A DNA stretch of 30,826 nucleotides from an uncultured Eubacterium sp. (GCA_910586045.1 CAJUIH010000026.1:1-30826), one strand, 5' to 3'. Counted from the stretch's first letter, positions 7,249 through 14,870 are shown. The notes: generated by a model not told the origin, from the sequence alone. Made by a program: numbers and translations.

Positions 7249-8471
7249 AACGATATCGGAATAAAATAGGGGCGCTTTTACTTGCCGGGATACTGGCAGC
7301 GGCATCCGCCGTACCGGCTTCTGCTTCGTCTGCGGACGGCCCTGCGGACAGCGCCGCGGATTTTGATCAAACCGGGATGGATGATCCGGATACACAGGCG
7401 GATCCGGAAAGGGCGGATGGAACAGAAAGCATAGAGGGCATGGATGGCGGCCGTACCAGCGCCGGCCGCGACGCCAGTGAAGAAAACGGGGTGGATCCTG
7501 AGTACAAAGAATCCGATTTGGATTCTGAGAGTACAGCCGATGATACGGTCCAGGATGCGGAAAAAGAACCGGTACGTGCGGATATTTCATCTGTCGATAC
7601 GCCGGATGTAAAAGCCGAAATTACAGACGCTCCGCCGGAAGGGGACAAGGTAGTCATTGAAGAGGATGATAAACCGTATCTGGCGCTCGGTGCAAACCTG
7701 ACCGCGGAACAAAAAAACGCGGTGTTGGGTTTTATGGGAATTAATCCGCAGGATTTGGGCAGCTACCGTGTGGCGACGGTGACCAATGAAGAAGAGCATC
7801 AATATCTGGACGGTTATCTGGATGCGGCTACGATCGGAACCCGGGCGTTATCTTCTGTCGTGATTGTCAAACGGGATAAAGGGGATGGAATCCGCATCTC
7901 TACGAAAAATATTTCCTATTGTACGATCGGGATGTATAAAAATGCACTTGCGACCGCGGGGCTTGCGGACGCGGATGTCATTGTGGCGGCGCCGTTTCCA
8001 ATCTCCGGTACAGCCGCGCTGATTGGAGCTATGAAAGCTTATGCGGATATGGAGGATACAAAGGTTGATAAAGAGACGCTGGATGCGGCGATGAATGAGA
8101 TCGTTGTTACCGGTGAGTTAAACGAAAGCCTGGGCGACGACGTACAGACCGAAGAATTTATGGCGTATGTGAAACAGCAGGTACTGGAAAACGGACTGCA
8201 GGATTCATACGGGATCCAGGACGTGATTGCAGACGCAAGCAAAAAATTCGGTATTGCGCTGGATGATAATGAAACAGCAAAGGTTTCCGCTTTGATGGAA
8301 AAAATAGGGTCGCTGGACATCGATGTGGACAAGATTCTAGAACAGGCGGGATCTATTTATGATTCGATCCGGGACATGGAACAAAGCAGCGGGATCCTGT
8401 CGAAAATCGCGGCCTTTTTTAAGGATTTGTTCGACGCGATTGTTAATTTTGTAAAAGGACTATTTGACTAA
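7245..8471 (+). CDS. Secreted DUF1002-domain protein
   Basis: The 408-residue protein has a clear signal peptide: MKRYRNK, a hydrophobic stretch at 8-26, and an AXA-type site near ASA (26-28). Residues about 28-135 are a low-complexity region rich in Asp, Glu, Ser and Ala, probably an extended spacer. The DUF1002 domain covers about 140-360, with LGANLTAEQKNAVLGFMGI, the TNEEEHQYLDG stretch and APFPISGTAALIGAMKAY. The C-terminus (about 380-408) is an amphipathic helix rich in Phe, Ile and Lys that could touch the membrane. DUF1002 proteins are widespread in Firmicutes and have no known role. The ATGA overlap with the hydrolase and the TAATG overlap with the methyltransferase put all three in one operon. 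The long acidic spacer is not usual in the family as I recall it. Confidence 0.85.
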   Translation: MKRYRNKIGALLLAGILAAASAVPASASSADGPADSAADFDQTGMDDPDTQADPERADGTESIEGMDGGRTSAGRDASEENGVDPEYKESDLDSESTADDTVQDAEKEPVRADISSVDTPDVKAEITDAPPEGDKVVIEEDDKPYLALGANLTAEQKNAVLGFMGINPQDLGSYRVATVTNEEEHQYLDGYLDAATIGTRALSSVVIVKRDKGDGIRISTKNISYCTIGMYKNALATAGLADADVIVAAPFPISGTAALIGAMKAYADMEDTKVDKETLDAAMNEIVVTGELNESLGDDVQTEEFMAYVKQQVLENGLQDSYGIQDVIADASKKFGIALDDNETAKVSALMEKIGSLDIDVDKILEQAGSIYDSIRDMEQSSGILSKIAAFFKDLFDAIVNFVKGLFD

Positions 8472-9250
8472 TGGAAGCATATACGGGGTTTGCCGGGGTT
8501 TATGACGAGTTTATGGAAGATATCCCTTACGACGCATGGCTGGATTTTATATCTGGCACCCTGCGCCGGGAAGGGATCGCGGATGGCCTGGTTTGTGAAC
8601 TGGGCTGCGGTACGGGAAAGATGACGCGGCTGTTAGCCGGATGCGGCTATGATATGATCGGCATTGATCGATCGGCGGAGATGCTTAGCATCGCAAAAAA
8701 CGAAAGCAGGGGAGATATTTTGTATCTTGCGCAGGATATGCGCGCGTTTGAACTGTACGGGACAGTCCGCGCATTCGTCAGCATCTGCGATTCCATGAAT
8801 TACCTGCTGGAAGAAGAAGACTTGCTGCGCGTATTTCGCCTGGTCAACAATTACCTGGATCCAGGCGGTATCTTTCTATTTGATTTAAATACGGAATACA
8901 AGTTCCGCGTCATGATGGGCCAGCAGACATTCAGCGAACACCGCACAAAAGGAAGCCTGATCTGGGACAATTATTACGACGAAGAAGAAAAGATCAATGA
9001 ATACGCGCTGACTTTATTCATCCGGGAAACCGGAGAGTTGTACCATAAGTATGAAGAAGTGCATTACGAAAGAAGCTATGCGCTGCATACGATAGTTTCC
9101 CTGTTAAACGAGGCGGGTATGCGGTTCATTCGTGCGTGCGACGCGACAGACTACGGCCCGGTGCGGGACGACAGTGCGCGGATTTATGTAATAGCCAAAG
9201 AATGTGGAAAAAAACCGTGTACTGACGTCCCGCGGACGACAGGTAATTGA
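8471..9250 (+). CDS. Class I SAM-dependent methyltransferase
   Basis: The 259-residue cytoplasmic protein has the SAM-binding motif I CELGCGTGKMT (42-52), an acidic loop in GIDRSAEML, and DMRAFEL as motif II. A DSMNYLLEEEDL stretch and a C-terminal beta region with HYERSY follow. This is the general pattern of the YcgJ/Methyltransf_25 group that often carries no known substrate. It starts at the A of the preceding stop (TAATG), so translation is coupled with the DUF1002 gene. It ends 16 bases from the convergent GntR gene. The substrate may be a small molecule; nothing here identifies it. Confidence 0.85.
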   Translation: MEAYTGFAGVYDEFMEDIPYDAWLDFISGTLRREGIADGLVCELGCGTGKMTRLLAGCGYDMIGIDRSAEMLSIAKNESRGDILYLAQDMRAFELYGTVRAFVSICDSMNYLLEEEDLLRVFRLVNNYLDPGGIFLFDLNTEYKFRVMMGQQTFSEHRTKGSLIWDNYYDEEEKINEYALTLFIRETGELYHKYEEVHYERSYALHTIVSLLNEAGMRFIRACDATDYGPVRDDSARIYVIAKECGKKPCTDVPRTTGN

Positions 9251-9265
9251 TTTCGGGGCAGCTCC

Positions 9266-10036
9266 TTACAGATAAGTGAAATTTTTTGTACGAATCATAC
9301 TGTATTTTATGATTTTGGTATTGATAAATTCGAAAGCGTAAAGAAACGGGGTGTCATCGGAAGTATAGTTGACACCTTTTAAATATAAAAGCGGCATATC
9401 CTGCGGGGTATGCTGGCCAAGATAATCGGATAACCCCTCAATTTCCGAAGACATGATCGTGTCGATTTCTACCTTATCCCACTCGCATTTTTTTCCGGAT
9501 GCCTGATACAGATATTGGAAAACGGAATCCTTATATTCGCTAAATTCAGCAAAAGATTCGGCGTTTCCAAGCATGGCGGCGCTGAAATAATCCCTGCAGA
9601 ATGCACAGAACTGGCCGTCCGCCAAAAAAATTTTTTCCGCCAGAATCAGTTCTTCATCGTCTTCCATATGCAAAAGGGAGCAGATCGCATCTTCACGCGG
9701 AATTTTTTTTATGTCGCCGAGCAGGACGGAGGGAGTATAGCCGCTGTTTCGGATCATTTGAGAAAACTCGGTGCATGGATGAAAGCGCACTTTGATATTC
9801 AGGGAATCAATGTTTACAAACGTTCCTTTGCCGTGCCTGCGAAAGACAATCCCTTCTGCTGCCAGATCGTTTAATGCCTGGCGGATTGTAATACGGCTGA
9901 CGCCGATCGTTTGGGCCAGAAGTTCCTCGCGCGGTAATTTATTGTTTTCTTTCAAGTCCATGGACTTTATATATTTTTTGATTTCCAGTTTCGCATATTG
10001 GGAAAGTGCCAGTATATTCCGTTTTTGGTATGACAT
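9266..10036 (-). CDS. GntR-family (HutC subfamily) transcriptional regulator
   Basis: The 256-residue protein has an N-terminal winged helix-turn-helix (about 10-75) with LPREELLAQTIGVSRITIRQ and GIVFRRHGKGTFV. A UTRA ligand-binding domain follows (about 95-245), with ILAEKIFLADG and the late YLKGVNYTSDDTPFLYAFEF. HutC-type regulators sense a small effector and usually repress nearby genes. It lies downstream of, and on the same strand as, the deaminase-permease operon but has its own promoter, and an intrinsic terminator and a large repeat separate them. A likely target is the operator-like palindrome at 12702-12715. The effector may be a nucleobase or related compound, by inference from the operon. 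ATG at 10036 has AAAGGAG 9 bases upstream. Confidence 0.88.
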   Translation of the reverse strand: MSYQKRNILALSQYAKLEIKKYIKSMDLKENNKLPREELLAQTIGVSRITIRQALNDLAAEGIVFRRHGKGTFVNIDSLNIKVRFHPCTEFSQMIRNSGYTPSVLLGDIKKIPREDAICSLLHMEDDEELILAEKIFLADGQFCAFCRDYFSAAMLGNAESFAEFSEYKDSVFQYLYQASGKKCEWDKVEIDTIMSSEIEGLSDYLGQHTPQDMPLLYLKGVNYTSDDTPFLYAFEFINTKIIKYSMIRTKNFTYL

Positions 10037-10069
10037 ATGAATGCACTCCTTTGTAATTTGGTCTTTATA

Positions 10070-10098
10070 AGCATAAGTGATAAAACGGAAACTGTCAA
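10070..10098 (-). promoter_or_regulatory. Promoter of the GntR regulator
   Basis: On the minus strand: TTGACA (10093-10098), a 17-base spacer and TATGCT (10070-10075), about 34 bases before the start codon. No palindrome like that at 12702-12715 was found here, so autoregulation is not evident. Confidence 0.7.
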
Positions 10099-10146
10099 TG
10101 TGGTTTTTGGGAATTACGCAAGAAAAAGGGAAAAATTGGTAACGGT

Positions 10147-10437
10147 GTTTAGATCAGGTGTTACATTTTGGTTCCCCGGACGCTGGGAGAGACGGTTTGC
10201 CCGGCTTGCTGGCGGCCCTCCAGAATATCAAGAATCCCTAAGCATTCTGCAATGTACATGGCGGCCTGCCCGGTCGCGGCGCTAGTTCGCCCTGGCTGAC
10301 GCCAATGGCTAAAGGCGCCGCTTGGCTTCGCCCCTTAGGTGATCGGGCAGAATGCTAAGGGCTTCTAGACATTCTTCCAAAGCCGCCAGCAAGCCGGGAA
10401 AACCGTCTCTCCCAGCGTCCGGTGAGAAGCATGTAAC
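10147..10437. repeat. Fold-back intergenic repeat (copies B and C, inverted)
   Basis: The left arm (core 10176-10249) and right arm (core 10348-10422) are inverted copies of each other and of the copy at 13-119. The terminal parts are nearly perfect: CCGGACGCTGGGAGAGACGG at 10176-10195 answers its complement ending at 10422. TGTTACAT extends the match outward on both sides. The inner arms CTGCCCGGTC and GATCGGGCAG also pair. About 98 bases of GC-rich sequence fill the centre and hold no open frame of note. The whole could fold into a long cruciform or RNA stem. It resembles a MITE or palindromic intergenic repeat, but no family is recognised. It sits between the GntR promoter and the operon terminator. 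Confidence 0.85.
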
Positions 10438-10447
10438 AAAAATTGTT

Positions 10448-10490
10448 AAAAAAACAGAATGGAAACGTAAGCTTTCCATTCTGTTTTTTT
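10448..10490 (-). terminator. Strong intrinsic terminator of the deaminase-permease operon
   Basis: An 18 bp perfect stem (10448-10465 with 10473-10490, core ACAGAATGGAAA) surrounds a 7-base loop and is bounded by A and T runs on the two sides. It can therefore stop transcription from both directions. It lies about 59 bases after the stop of the 54-residue gene. Confidence 0.9.
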
Positions 10491-10548
10491 GATCAAATTG
10501 CCTGTAAACAGGATTTGATGCGCATTTGCCAAATGGCTTTTTTCCGTT

Positions 10549-10713
10549 TTACGGCTGCCAGGAAGAGAACGCATATGCCATAATGAACAGGCTGATAATC
10601 AACAGCGCGTTTCCAACCATAATCGGTGCCGAAGCGGTACACAGGCAGGCCATAAAGGAACCGATGCCCATAATAATGATCCTGGCTAAGGCCGCTAACT
10701 TGTATTTTTTCAT
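10549..10713 (-). CDS. 54-residue small hydrophobic membrane protein
   Basis: This short gene starts 12 bases after the permease stop codon, with a perfect AGGAGGA RBS 6-7 bases before its ATG. The peptide begins MKKYKLAALARIIIMGIGSF and ends AYAFSSWQP. Two hydrophobic segments (about 7-27 and 30-48) predict a helical hairpin in the membrane. It is the last gene before the operon terminator. I do not recognise the family. Its place directly behind a CodB-like transporter suggests an accessory subunit or regulator of that permease, but this is only positional. A real gene is supported by the RBS, spacing and terminator; it is not a leftover of the permease because the permease frame ends normally. 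Confidence 0.75.
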   Translation of the reverse strand: MKKYKLAALARIIIMGIGSFMACLCTASAPIMVGNALLIISLFIMAYAFSSWQP

Positions 10714-10725
10714 ATGTACCTCCTC

Positions 10726-11988
10726 CTATACAGCGACTTGTTTGTTTGTAACTTTCATCAGGACCGGATAGAGTACACCGCCGATAATGAGTCCCTTTAA
10801 CGCAGGCAGGCCAAACGGAATCAGGTATACGCCTGCAAGAGCAATGGCCCATGTGATCCAGGCAATCGCGTTGAATTTTGAAAAGGTTACCTTGTCCAGA
10901 TCTTTATAATGCCCCTTGTGGATGATGAAATAATCCGCAAGGATAATTCCCGGAAGCGGAGGTACGACTGTGCCGAGCAGGTCCAGGAACGTAAACAGAA
11001 AATCGATCTGGTACGGCCTGCTTAATGTGGCAAGTGCCGAAATGGCAAGCAGTACGATAATGATTTTCTGGCGGTCCATATGGAATGCGTTGGACAGGTT
11101 CAGGGAAGTAGAATACAGGTTTGACGCATTGGTTGTAAATATATTGGTCGTCATCAGGATCAGGCACGGAACTAAAAGTCCCATCGACAAAAGCACATTT
11201 GTCAGGTCACTGTCCCCGACCGCTACGGAAGTAATCGTTCCGCACAGGATCATAAAAATATTGCCTCCAAGCAGCCCGGTCAGCGTTGCCGCAATGGCTT
11301 CTTTCGTCGATTTTGCATAACGCATAATGTCCGCAATACAGGTAGAAGTAGATAAAATCCAGGTTCCGATCACAACCGTGATCCCGTTTGACAGCGAAAT
11401 ATGCCCCTCCGGTGTATAGTTCCATAATCCGTCCAGCCCGATCATGCCGACGGCGCGGATGGAAGTCGCAAGAGACAGAAAAACAATCGCCGGAATCGCG
11501 ATATAGCCAAGGATACTAATAGCCTTAATCCCTTTCATTGCAAAGATGCCCATAACGACTGCGCTGACCGCCATGCAGAATAACTCCGCAATGCCGCCCA
11601 TATGAAAGGCCTGTGCAATAAAATGCCCGTAGGTCGCAGTCTGGATCGTATACCAGCCGATGTTTACAACCGGTACGAACATGGACGCAATCCGCGAACC
11701 TTGTTCCCCAAAGCTGTAGCGGGTCATCAGGGCGAACGTCAGCCCGGTTTTGCTGGCAATAATGCTGACTAATATCGCAATGCAGCTTAAAAAAACATTT
11801 CCAAGTACAATCGCAACTAAAATCAGCTTGAAATTCAGCCCTGCGGACAGACCGCCTCCCGCCATCATACTGGTGATAACAAAGACAAAGCCAGTCCAGA
11901 CAATCGTTAGGCTGAAATAACTTTTCCGCTCGTTTTCCGGTACGGCGCTTAACGAATATTCGGTATCTTGAGTATTATTTTTTTCCAT
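10726..11988 (-). CDS. NCS1-family nucleobase permease, cytosine permease (CodB) type
   Basis: The 420-residue protein has about 12 hydrophobic segments and typical NCS1 text: SAVPENERKSYFSLTIVWTG near the N-terminus, GEQGSRIASMFVPVVNIGWY, GTWILSTSTCIADIMRYAKS, and LLGTVVPPLPGIILADYFI. Members import cytosine, other bases, allantoin or related compounds with protons or sodium. ATG at 11988 was chosen because GGGGAG lies 8 bases upstream; the longer frame from 12015 has no clear RBS. It follows the deaminase gene after a 148-base gap (from the chosen start) that holds a small hairpin and a TACCATGTGGTA palindrome. It precedes the small membrane protein. Cytosine is the likely but unproven substrate. 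Confidence 0.88.
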   Translation of the reverse strand: MEKNNTQDTEYSLSAVPENERKSYFSLTIVWTGFVFVITSMMAGGGLSAGLNFKLILVAIVLGNVFLSCIAILVSIIASKTGLTFALMTRYSFGEQGSRIASMFVPVVNIGWYTIQTATYGHFIAQAFHMGGIAELFCMAVSAVVMGIFAMKGIKAISILGYIAIPAIVFLSLATSIRAVGMIGLDGLWNYTPEGHISLSNGITVVIGTWILSTSTCIADIMRYAKSTKEAIAATLTGLLGGNIFMILCGTITSVAVGDSDLTNVLLSMGLLVPCLILMTTNIFTTNASNLYSTSLNLSNAFHMDRQKIIIVLLAISALATLSRPYQIDFLFTFLDLLGTVVPPLPGIILADYFIIHKGHYKDLDKVTFSKFNAIAWITWAIALAGVYLIPFGLPALKGLIIGGVLYPVLMKVTNKQVAV

Positions 11989-12028
11989 AGGTTTTCTCCC
12001 CATATGTATTCGCACGAGCGATAAAATT

Positions 12029-12040
12029 TACCATGTGGTA
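12029..12040. promoter_or_regulatory. Palindrome before the permease gene
   Basis: TACCATGTGGTA is a perfect 12 bp palindrome 41 bases before the permease start. It shares the TACC/GGTA ends with the inverted repeat at 12686-12704 upstream of the operon. It could be a second site for the GntR-type regulator. The evidence is symmetry only. Confidence 0.35.
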
Positions 12041-12136
12041 TATGATAAATAACAACGCCCGTGAGCCGGCGTTCCTTTAAATTTTGGTGTTTGTCAGTAG
12101 AAATTAGGATTCCGCACAGGCAGAATCCGACCGGAA

Positions 12137-12619
12137 TCAGTTGTTCCAGTATCCTTCGTGTACTTTCGCCGCAAGCGGGGCAATTTCTGGAAACGGCCCG
12201 ATTACCTGGATCGATTTCTGTCCCCTTGCGAAAACATCTCTGCAAGGCAGGTCAAACGTCGGGTTTTGTTCATCAGATCCCGTCAGGGCAAGCAGGTCTT
12301 TTTCTGTCATGGCATAAACGACACGGCCGATGTTGCCCCAGTAAATAGCCCCGGAACACATGGCGCATGGTTCAGCCGTAGAGTACAGCGTACAGTTCCA
12401 TAAAAGGTCTTTTTCATAAAGCTGGGAAGCACGTTCTACAAGCTGTGTTTCCGCGTGTCCGGTACACTTTTTTGTGGAAATTTCAACATTCTGCTGCTCC
12501 AGCAAAATATTGCCGTCTGCATCGACCAAAATGGCGCCGAACGGGGTATTGCCCGCTTCTCGGGACTGCTTTGAAATTTCGATGCAGCGGTTTAAATAGT
12601 ATTCATGTTCTTTGTACAT
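12137..12619 (-). CDS. Nucleoside/nucleobase deaminase of the zinc CDA fold (cytosine or guanine deaminase-like)
   Basis: The 160-residue cytoplasmic enzyme has the zinc motif HAET (His55, Glu57 as proton shuttle) and PCAMC (84-88; Cys85 and Cys88 bind zinc), with SGAIYW after it. Length and layout fit small deaminases such as yeast-type cytosine deaminase, guanine deaminase and TadA relatives. Pairing with a CodB-like permease favours a free base as substrate, with release of ammonia and a salvageable base. It lacks the tRNA-binding features I would expect of TadA. It is the first gene of the operon with a good promoter and operator-like sites upstream. A purine-rich RBS (AAAGGAT) lies before ATG at 12619. 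Cytosine versus guanine or isocytosine cannot be settled here. Confidence 0.87.
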   Translation of the reverse strand: MYKEHEYYLNRCIEISKQSREAGNTPFGAILVDADGNILLEQQNVEISTKKCTGHAETQLVERASQLYEKDLLWNCTLYSTAEPCAMCSGAIYWGNIGRVVYAMTEKDLLALTGSDEQNPTFDLPCRDVFARGQKSIQVIGPFPEIAPLAAKVHEGYWNN

Positions 12620-12685
12620 AATAAGATCCTTTCTGTGTGGGGCAACGGTTTTCGGGTGCGTTTTGCGTATGCATACATAGAGTCG

Positions 12686-12715
12686 TACCTTTCACCAAAA
12701 GGTAATAGGTATTAC
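12686..12715. promoter_or_regulatory. Operator-like inverted repeats downstream of the deaminase promoter
   Basis: Two symmetric sites overlap: TACCTTT-5-AAAGGTA (12686-12704) and GTAATA-GG-TATTAC (12702-12715). The second has the GT...AC ends common in GntR/HutC operators. Both lie just downstream of the expected transcription start, a position suited to repression. Assignment to the GntR gene at 9266-10036 is inferred. Confidence 0.5.
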
Positions 12716-12724
12716 TTTTATTGC

Positions 12725-12753
12725 ATTGTAACATAAAATAAAATTGTTGTAAA
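12725..12753 (-). promoter_or_regulatory. Promoter of the deaminase-permease operon
   Basis: On the minus strand: TTTACA (12748-12753), a 17-base spacer and TACAAT (12725-12730). It gives a leader of about 100 bases before the deaminase start. Confidence 0.7.
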
Positions 12754-12846
12754 TGGGTAAAAATAGATAATGTATTTTACGTAAAATAGTCAAAATGCAC
12801 AAAAATAATCTTATTGTTATGCCGGATACCCGGATGCCGGCCGCAT

Positions 12847-13989
12847 TTAGTACCGTTTATTCACCAAATCCAGTCCATAGTCTTTTAAATTGCCGTCGAC
12901 CGCATCCGCCAGCCATCCGGCGACAGACTGTTTCTGTTTTTCAAACGGCAGCCAGACCGCGGGCGTTGCGACGATCGTATGCGCCGTCATATTTCTCGGA
13001 TCGTCATACCATGGCACGCCGTCCCATAAAAACAGGCTCACTCCGGCTTCCTTGAACTGCGGGATCGTATCTTTAAGGATCTGCTGGTAAATGTCCGCTT
13101 CTTTTTCCGAAACATCCATGACGCCTGTATCAAAGTAATTTTGCACTTTCGCCAGATCGCCGTCCCTCGTAGAACTGGCAAACAAAAGATGTATTCCGTC
13201 TCCATATTTTCTGTGCAGTGCGCGCAGACAGTCCAGCGTAAGGTTATCGCCTGTTAACAGGTCGGAAATTGCTTTTGGCGTATGCCATACATCGGCGGCA
13301 ATGGCATGCCAGTCATGATGCAGCAGCAAAGAGGCGTCGACCAGCACATTTTTGCTTTTTGCACGCGGAAAATAATTGCAGAACAGATCATCCGCAAGAA
13401 GCGCCGCCGCAAAGCCTCCGGCGCTGTAGCCGGTGACAACGACCGCTTCCGGCATGTCGATCCCGGCAAGCTCCATAACGCTGCGCATCGTCTGCGTGTA
13501 GTTCACATAGCCGTTATGATAGAGGATCTTTTCCCTGCCGTCGTGGTCTGTATAGGGAAATTCCCCGCTGCCTGCATGGAAATCCCCGGTCGCATAGGGA
13601 AACAGGATGATACTCCAGTCCGCGAACGGGCTGCCTTCTACTTCGCTGGCAAGTCCGCCCATATTCATAGTAACGTTTGCCAGTTGATCCAGGAAAATTT
13701 CTTTTGTATTATACGTATTGTTCCTTACAGTTTCTTCGTTAATACTGACCCCGCCGCCCACGAAATACACCATCACCTTATTTTCACTGCCTTTCTTGAA
13801 AAAAGCACGGTATTTCCCGCCCTCGGAAGTTTTCATTTCCGCGTTCGCGACACGGTACCATTTTCCAACGGCAGGATCTTTTTTCAGCCTTGGGTACTGC
13901 AGGATAAAAAAATACACAAGCAGGGCGATTCCAAAAAGAACCAATAGCAGGATTCCGATGATCTGAAATACCTTTTTCATTATTTTCAT
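12847..13989 (-). CDS. Membrane-anchored pectinacetylesterase/Notum-family esterase
   Basis: The 380-residue protein has an N-terminal membrane anchor (about 7-30) and an exported alpha/beta hydrolase domain. Family marks are the oxyanion strand YFVGGG (75-80), ILFPYATGDFHAG (128-140), and the nucleophile elbow GYSAGG with Ser189. A late His in NMTAHT is the probable third catalytic residue. Pectinacetylesterase and Notum enzymes remove acetyl or palmitoleoyl esters. In gut Firmicutes such anchored members may de-O-acetylate polysaccharides or host glycans, which is inference. ATG at 13989 has AAGGAG 10 bases upstream. Its promoter at 14095-14122 overlaps a palindrome shared with the TetR gene promoter, so the TetR protein is a likely repressor. 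No strong terminator follows it; read-through toward the deaminase operon is possible. Confidence 0.8.
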   Translation of the reverse strand: MKIMKKVFQIIGILLLVLFGIALLVYFFILQYPRLKKDPAVGKWYRVANAEMKTSEGGKYRAFFKKGSENKVMVYFVGGGVSINEETVRNNTYNTKEIFLDQLANVTMNMGGLASEVEGSPFADWSIILFPYATGDFHAGSGEFPYTDHDGREKILYHNGYVNYTQTMRSVMELAGIDMPEAVVVTGYSAGGFAAALLADDLFCNYFPRAKSKNVLVDASLLLHHDWHAIAADVWHTPKAISDLLTGDNLTLDCLRALHRKYGDGIHLLFASSTRDGDLAKVQNYFDTGVMDVSEKEADIYQQILKDTIPQFKEAGVSLFLWDGVPWYDDPRNMTAHTIVATPAVWLPFEKQKQSVAGWLADAVDGNLKDYGLDLVNKRY

Positions 13990-14087
13990 TTCTCTTTTTC
14001 TCCTTTCTCCTATATGCTTTGTCTATCTGTACCATGGATCAATAGATGAATGAATCAATCTGATTATCGATGATTCAAATGTATCGT

Positions 14088-14122
14088 TGATACAATTATA
14101 TCAGCAATAAACCTGCTGTCAA
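14088..14122 (-). promoter_or_regulatory. Promoter of the esterase gene with overlapping TetR-type operator
   Basis: On the minus strand: TTGACA (14117-14122), a 16-base spacer and TATAAT (14095-14100). The near-palindrome TGATACAATTATATCA (14088-14103) covers the -10 box. A second small palindrome, GTATC-gtt-GATAC, lies at 14081-14093. The same 16-base site with two differences is found in the TetR gene promoter. The rest of the 320-base gap (13990-14309) holds the repeats at 14257-14289 and no convincing gene. Confidence 0.7.
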
Positions 14123-14256
14123 TAGAAGCGCGCAAAATGAGACAAAAAGAACGAAATGCATCCACCGCTTTCCTGCACGGTATCGAAATCAATCCATTCA
14201 AATCTTACGCAGACGCTGTCGGTCGTGCAATTGTTCTATTGTATTTGATGAAAAAA

Positions 14257-14289
14257 ATGATAGGATAAAATATCATATAGGATAAAATA
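14257..14289 (+). repeat. 13 bp direct repeat in the ydeI-like promoter region
   Basis: ATAGGATAAAATA occurs twice, at 14260-14272 and 14277-14289, 17 bases apart. It lies directly before the AAAAGGAG RBS. The first copy sits inside an inverted repeat, TGATA-8-TATCA (14258-14275), that looks like a wider-spaced version of the TetR site. The repeats may contain -10 boxes (GATAAA/TAAAAT); no clear -35 was found. Confidence 0.45.
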
Positions 14290-14309
14290 ACCAAAAGGAG
14301 AAGCGAACA

Positions 14310-14870
14310 ATGAACGAACCGATGGAATTTGCCAACAGAGAAGAATTTCGCGAATGGCTTTTAACCCATTGCCAGTCCGATGCCGGCGTTTGGCTTTTAT
14401 TCGGGAAAGCCGGCGGGCCGAAAACGCTGAAAGCAAAAGAAGCGCTGGAAGAAGCCCTGTGTTTTGGATGGATTGACGGACAGATGCAGCGTATCAGCGA
14501 GCAGGCATATAAGAAATATTTCTCTATGCGCAGAAACAACAGCAAATGGTCCGAAAAAAATAAGGCATTGGCCAACAGCCTAACAGAGCGGGGGCTTATG
14601 ACCGAGTACGGCAGAATGAAAATAGAAGAAGCCAAAAAAAACGGACAATGGGACGCTCCAAAAGCTACAGCCATAACAGAAGAACAAATCGCTTGTGTTT
14701 GTGCGCTGTTAAAAGGAATCGAACCTGCTTTTGCAAATTTCCAGGCCATGTCCTTATCCGTACAGAAAACCTATACACGGGCGTATTTGGATGCAAAAAC
14801 AGATGCCGGACGAAAAAAACGGCTTGCCTGGATGGTGGACCGGCTCAACCAGAATCTAAAGCCAATGTAG
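14310..14870 (+). CDS. YdeI/OmpD-associated family protein
   Basis: The 186-residue soluble protein shows the family pattern. The N-terminal part has REEFREWLLTH and a GVWLLFGKAG stretch. Next come ALEEALCFGWIDGQ and the basic KKYFSMRRNNSKWSEKN, and the C-terminal helices end with TDAGRKKRLAWMVDRLNQN. Family members are often labelled bacteriocin-protection or YdeI proteins, but the biochemical role is not established. ATG at 14310 has AAAAGGAG with 9-base spacing. It is convergent with the TetR gene (58 bases between stops) and may belong to the same regulon because of the related sites upstream. Complete, with no anomalies. Confidence 0.82.
   Translation: MNEPMEFANREEFREWLLTHCQSDAGVWLLFGKAGGPKTLKAKEALEEALCFGWIDGQMQRISEQAYKKYFSMRRNNSKWSEKNKALANSLTERGLMTEYGRMKIEEAKKNGQWDAPKATAITEEQIACVCALLKGIEPAFANFQAMSLSVQKTYTRAYLDAKTDAGRKKRLAWMVDRLNQNLKPM

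Noticed and set aside
13..10437. Composite transposon bounded by the repeat copies
   Set aside because: The flanking copies contain no transposase, and the genes between them look like ordinary chromosomal genes in several operons.
12821..12841. GC-rich inverted sequence after the esterase gene as a terminator
   Set aside because: The stem is only about 5 bp (GCCGG/CCGGC) and no T-run follows on the minus strand.
14137..14268. 43-codon ORF between the esterase promoter and the YdeI-like gene (+)
   Set aside because: It has only a weak AGAAG before its ATG, overlaps the repeats in front of the YdeI-like gene, and shows no recognisable domain. It could be a leader peptide, but the support is too thin.
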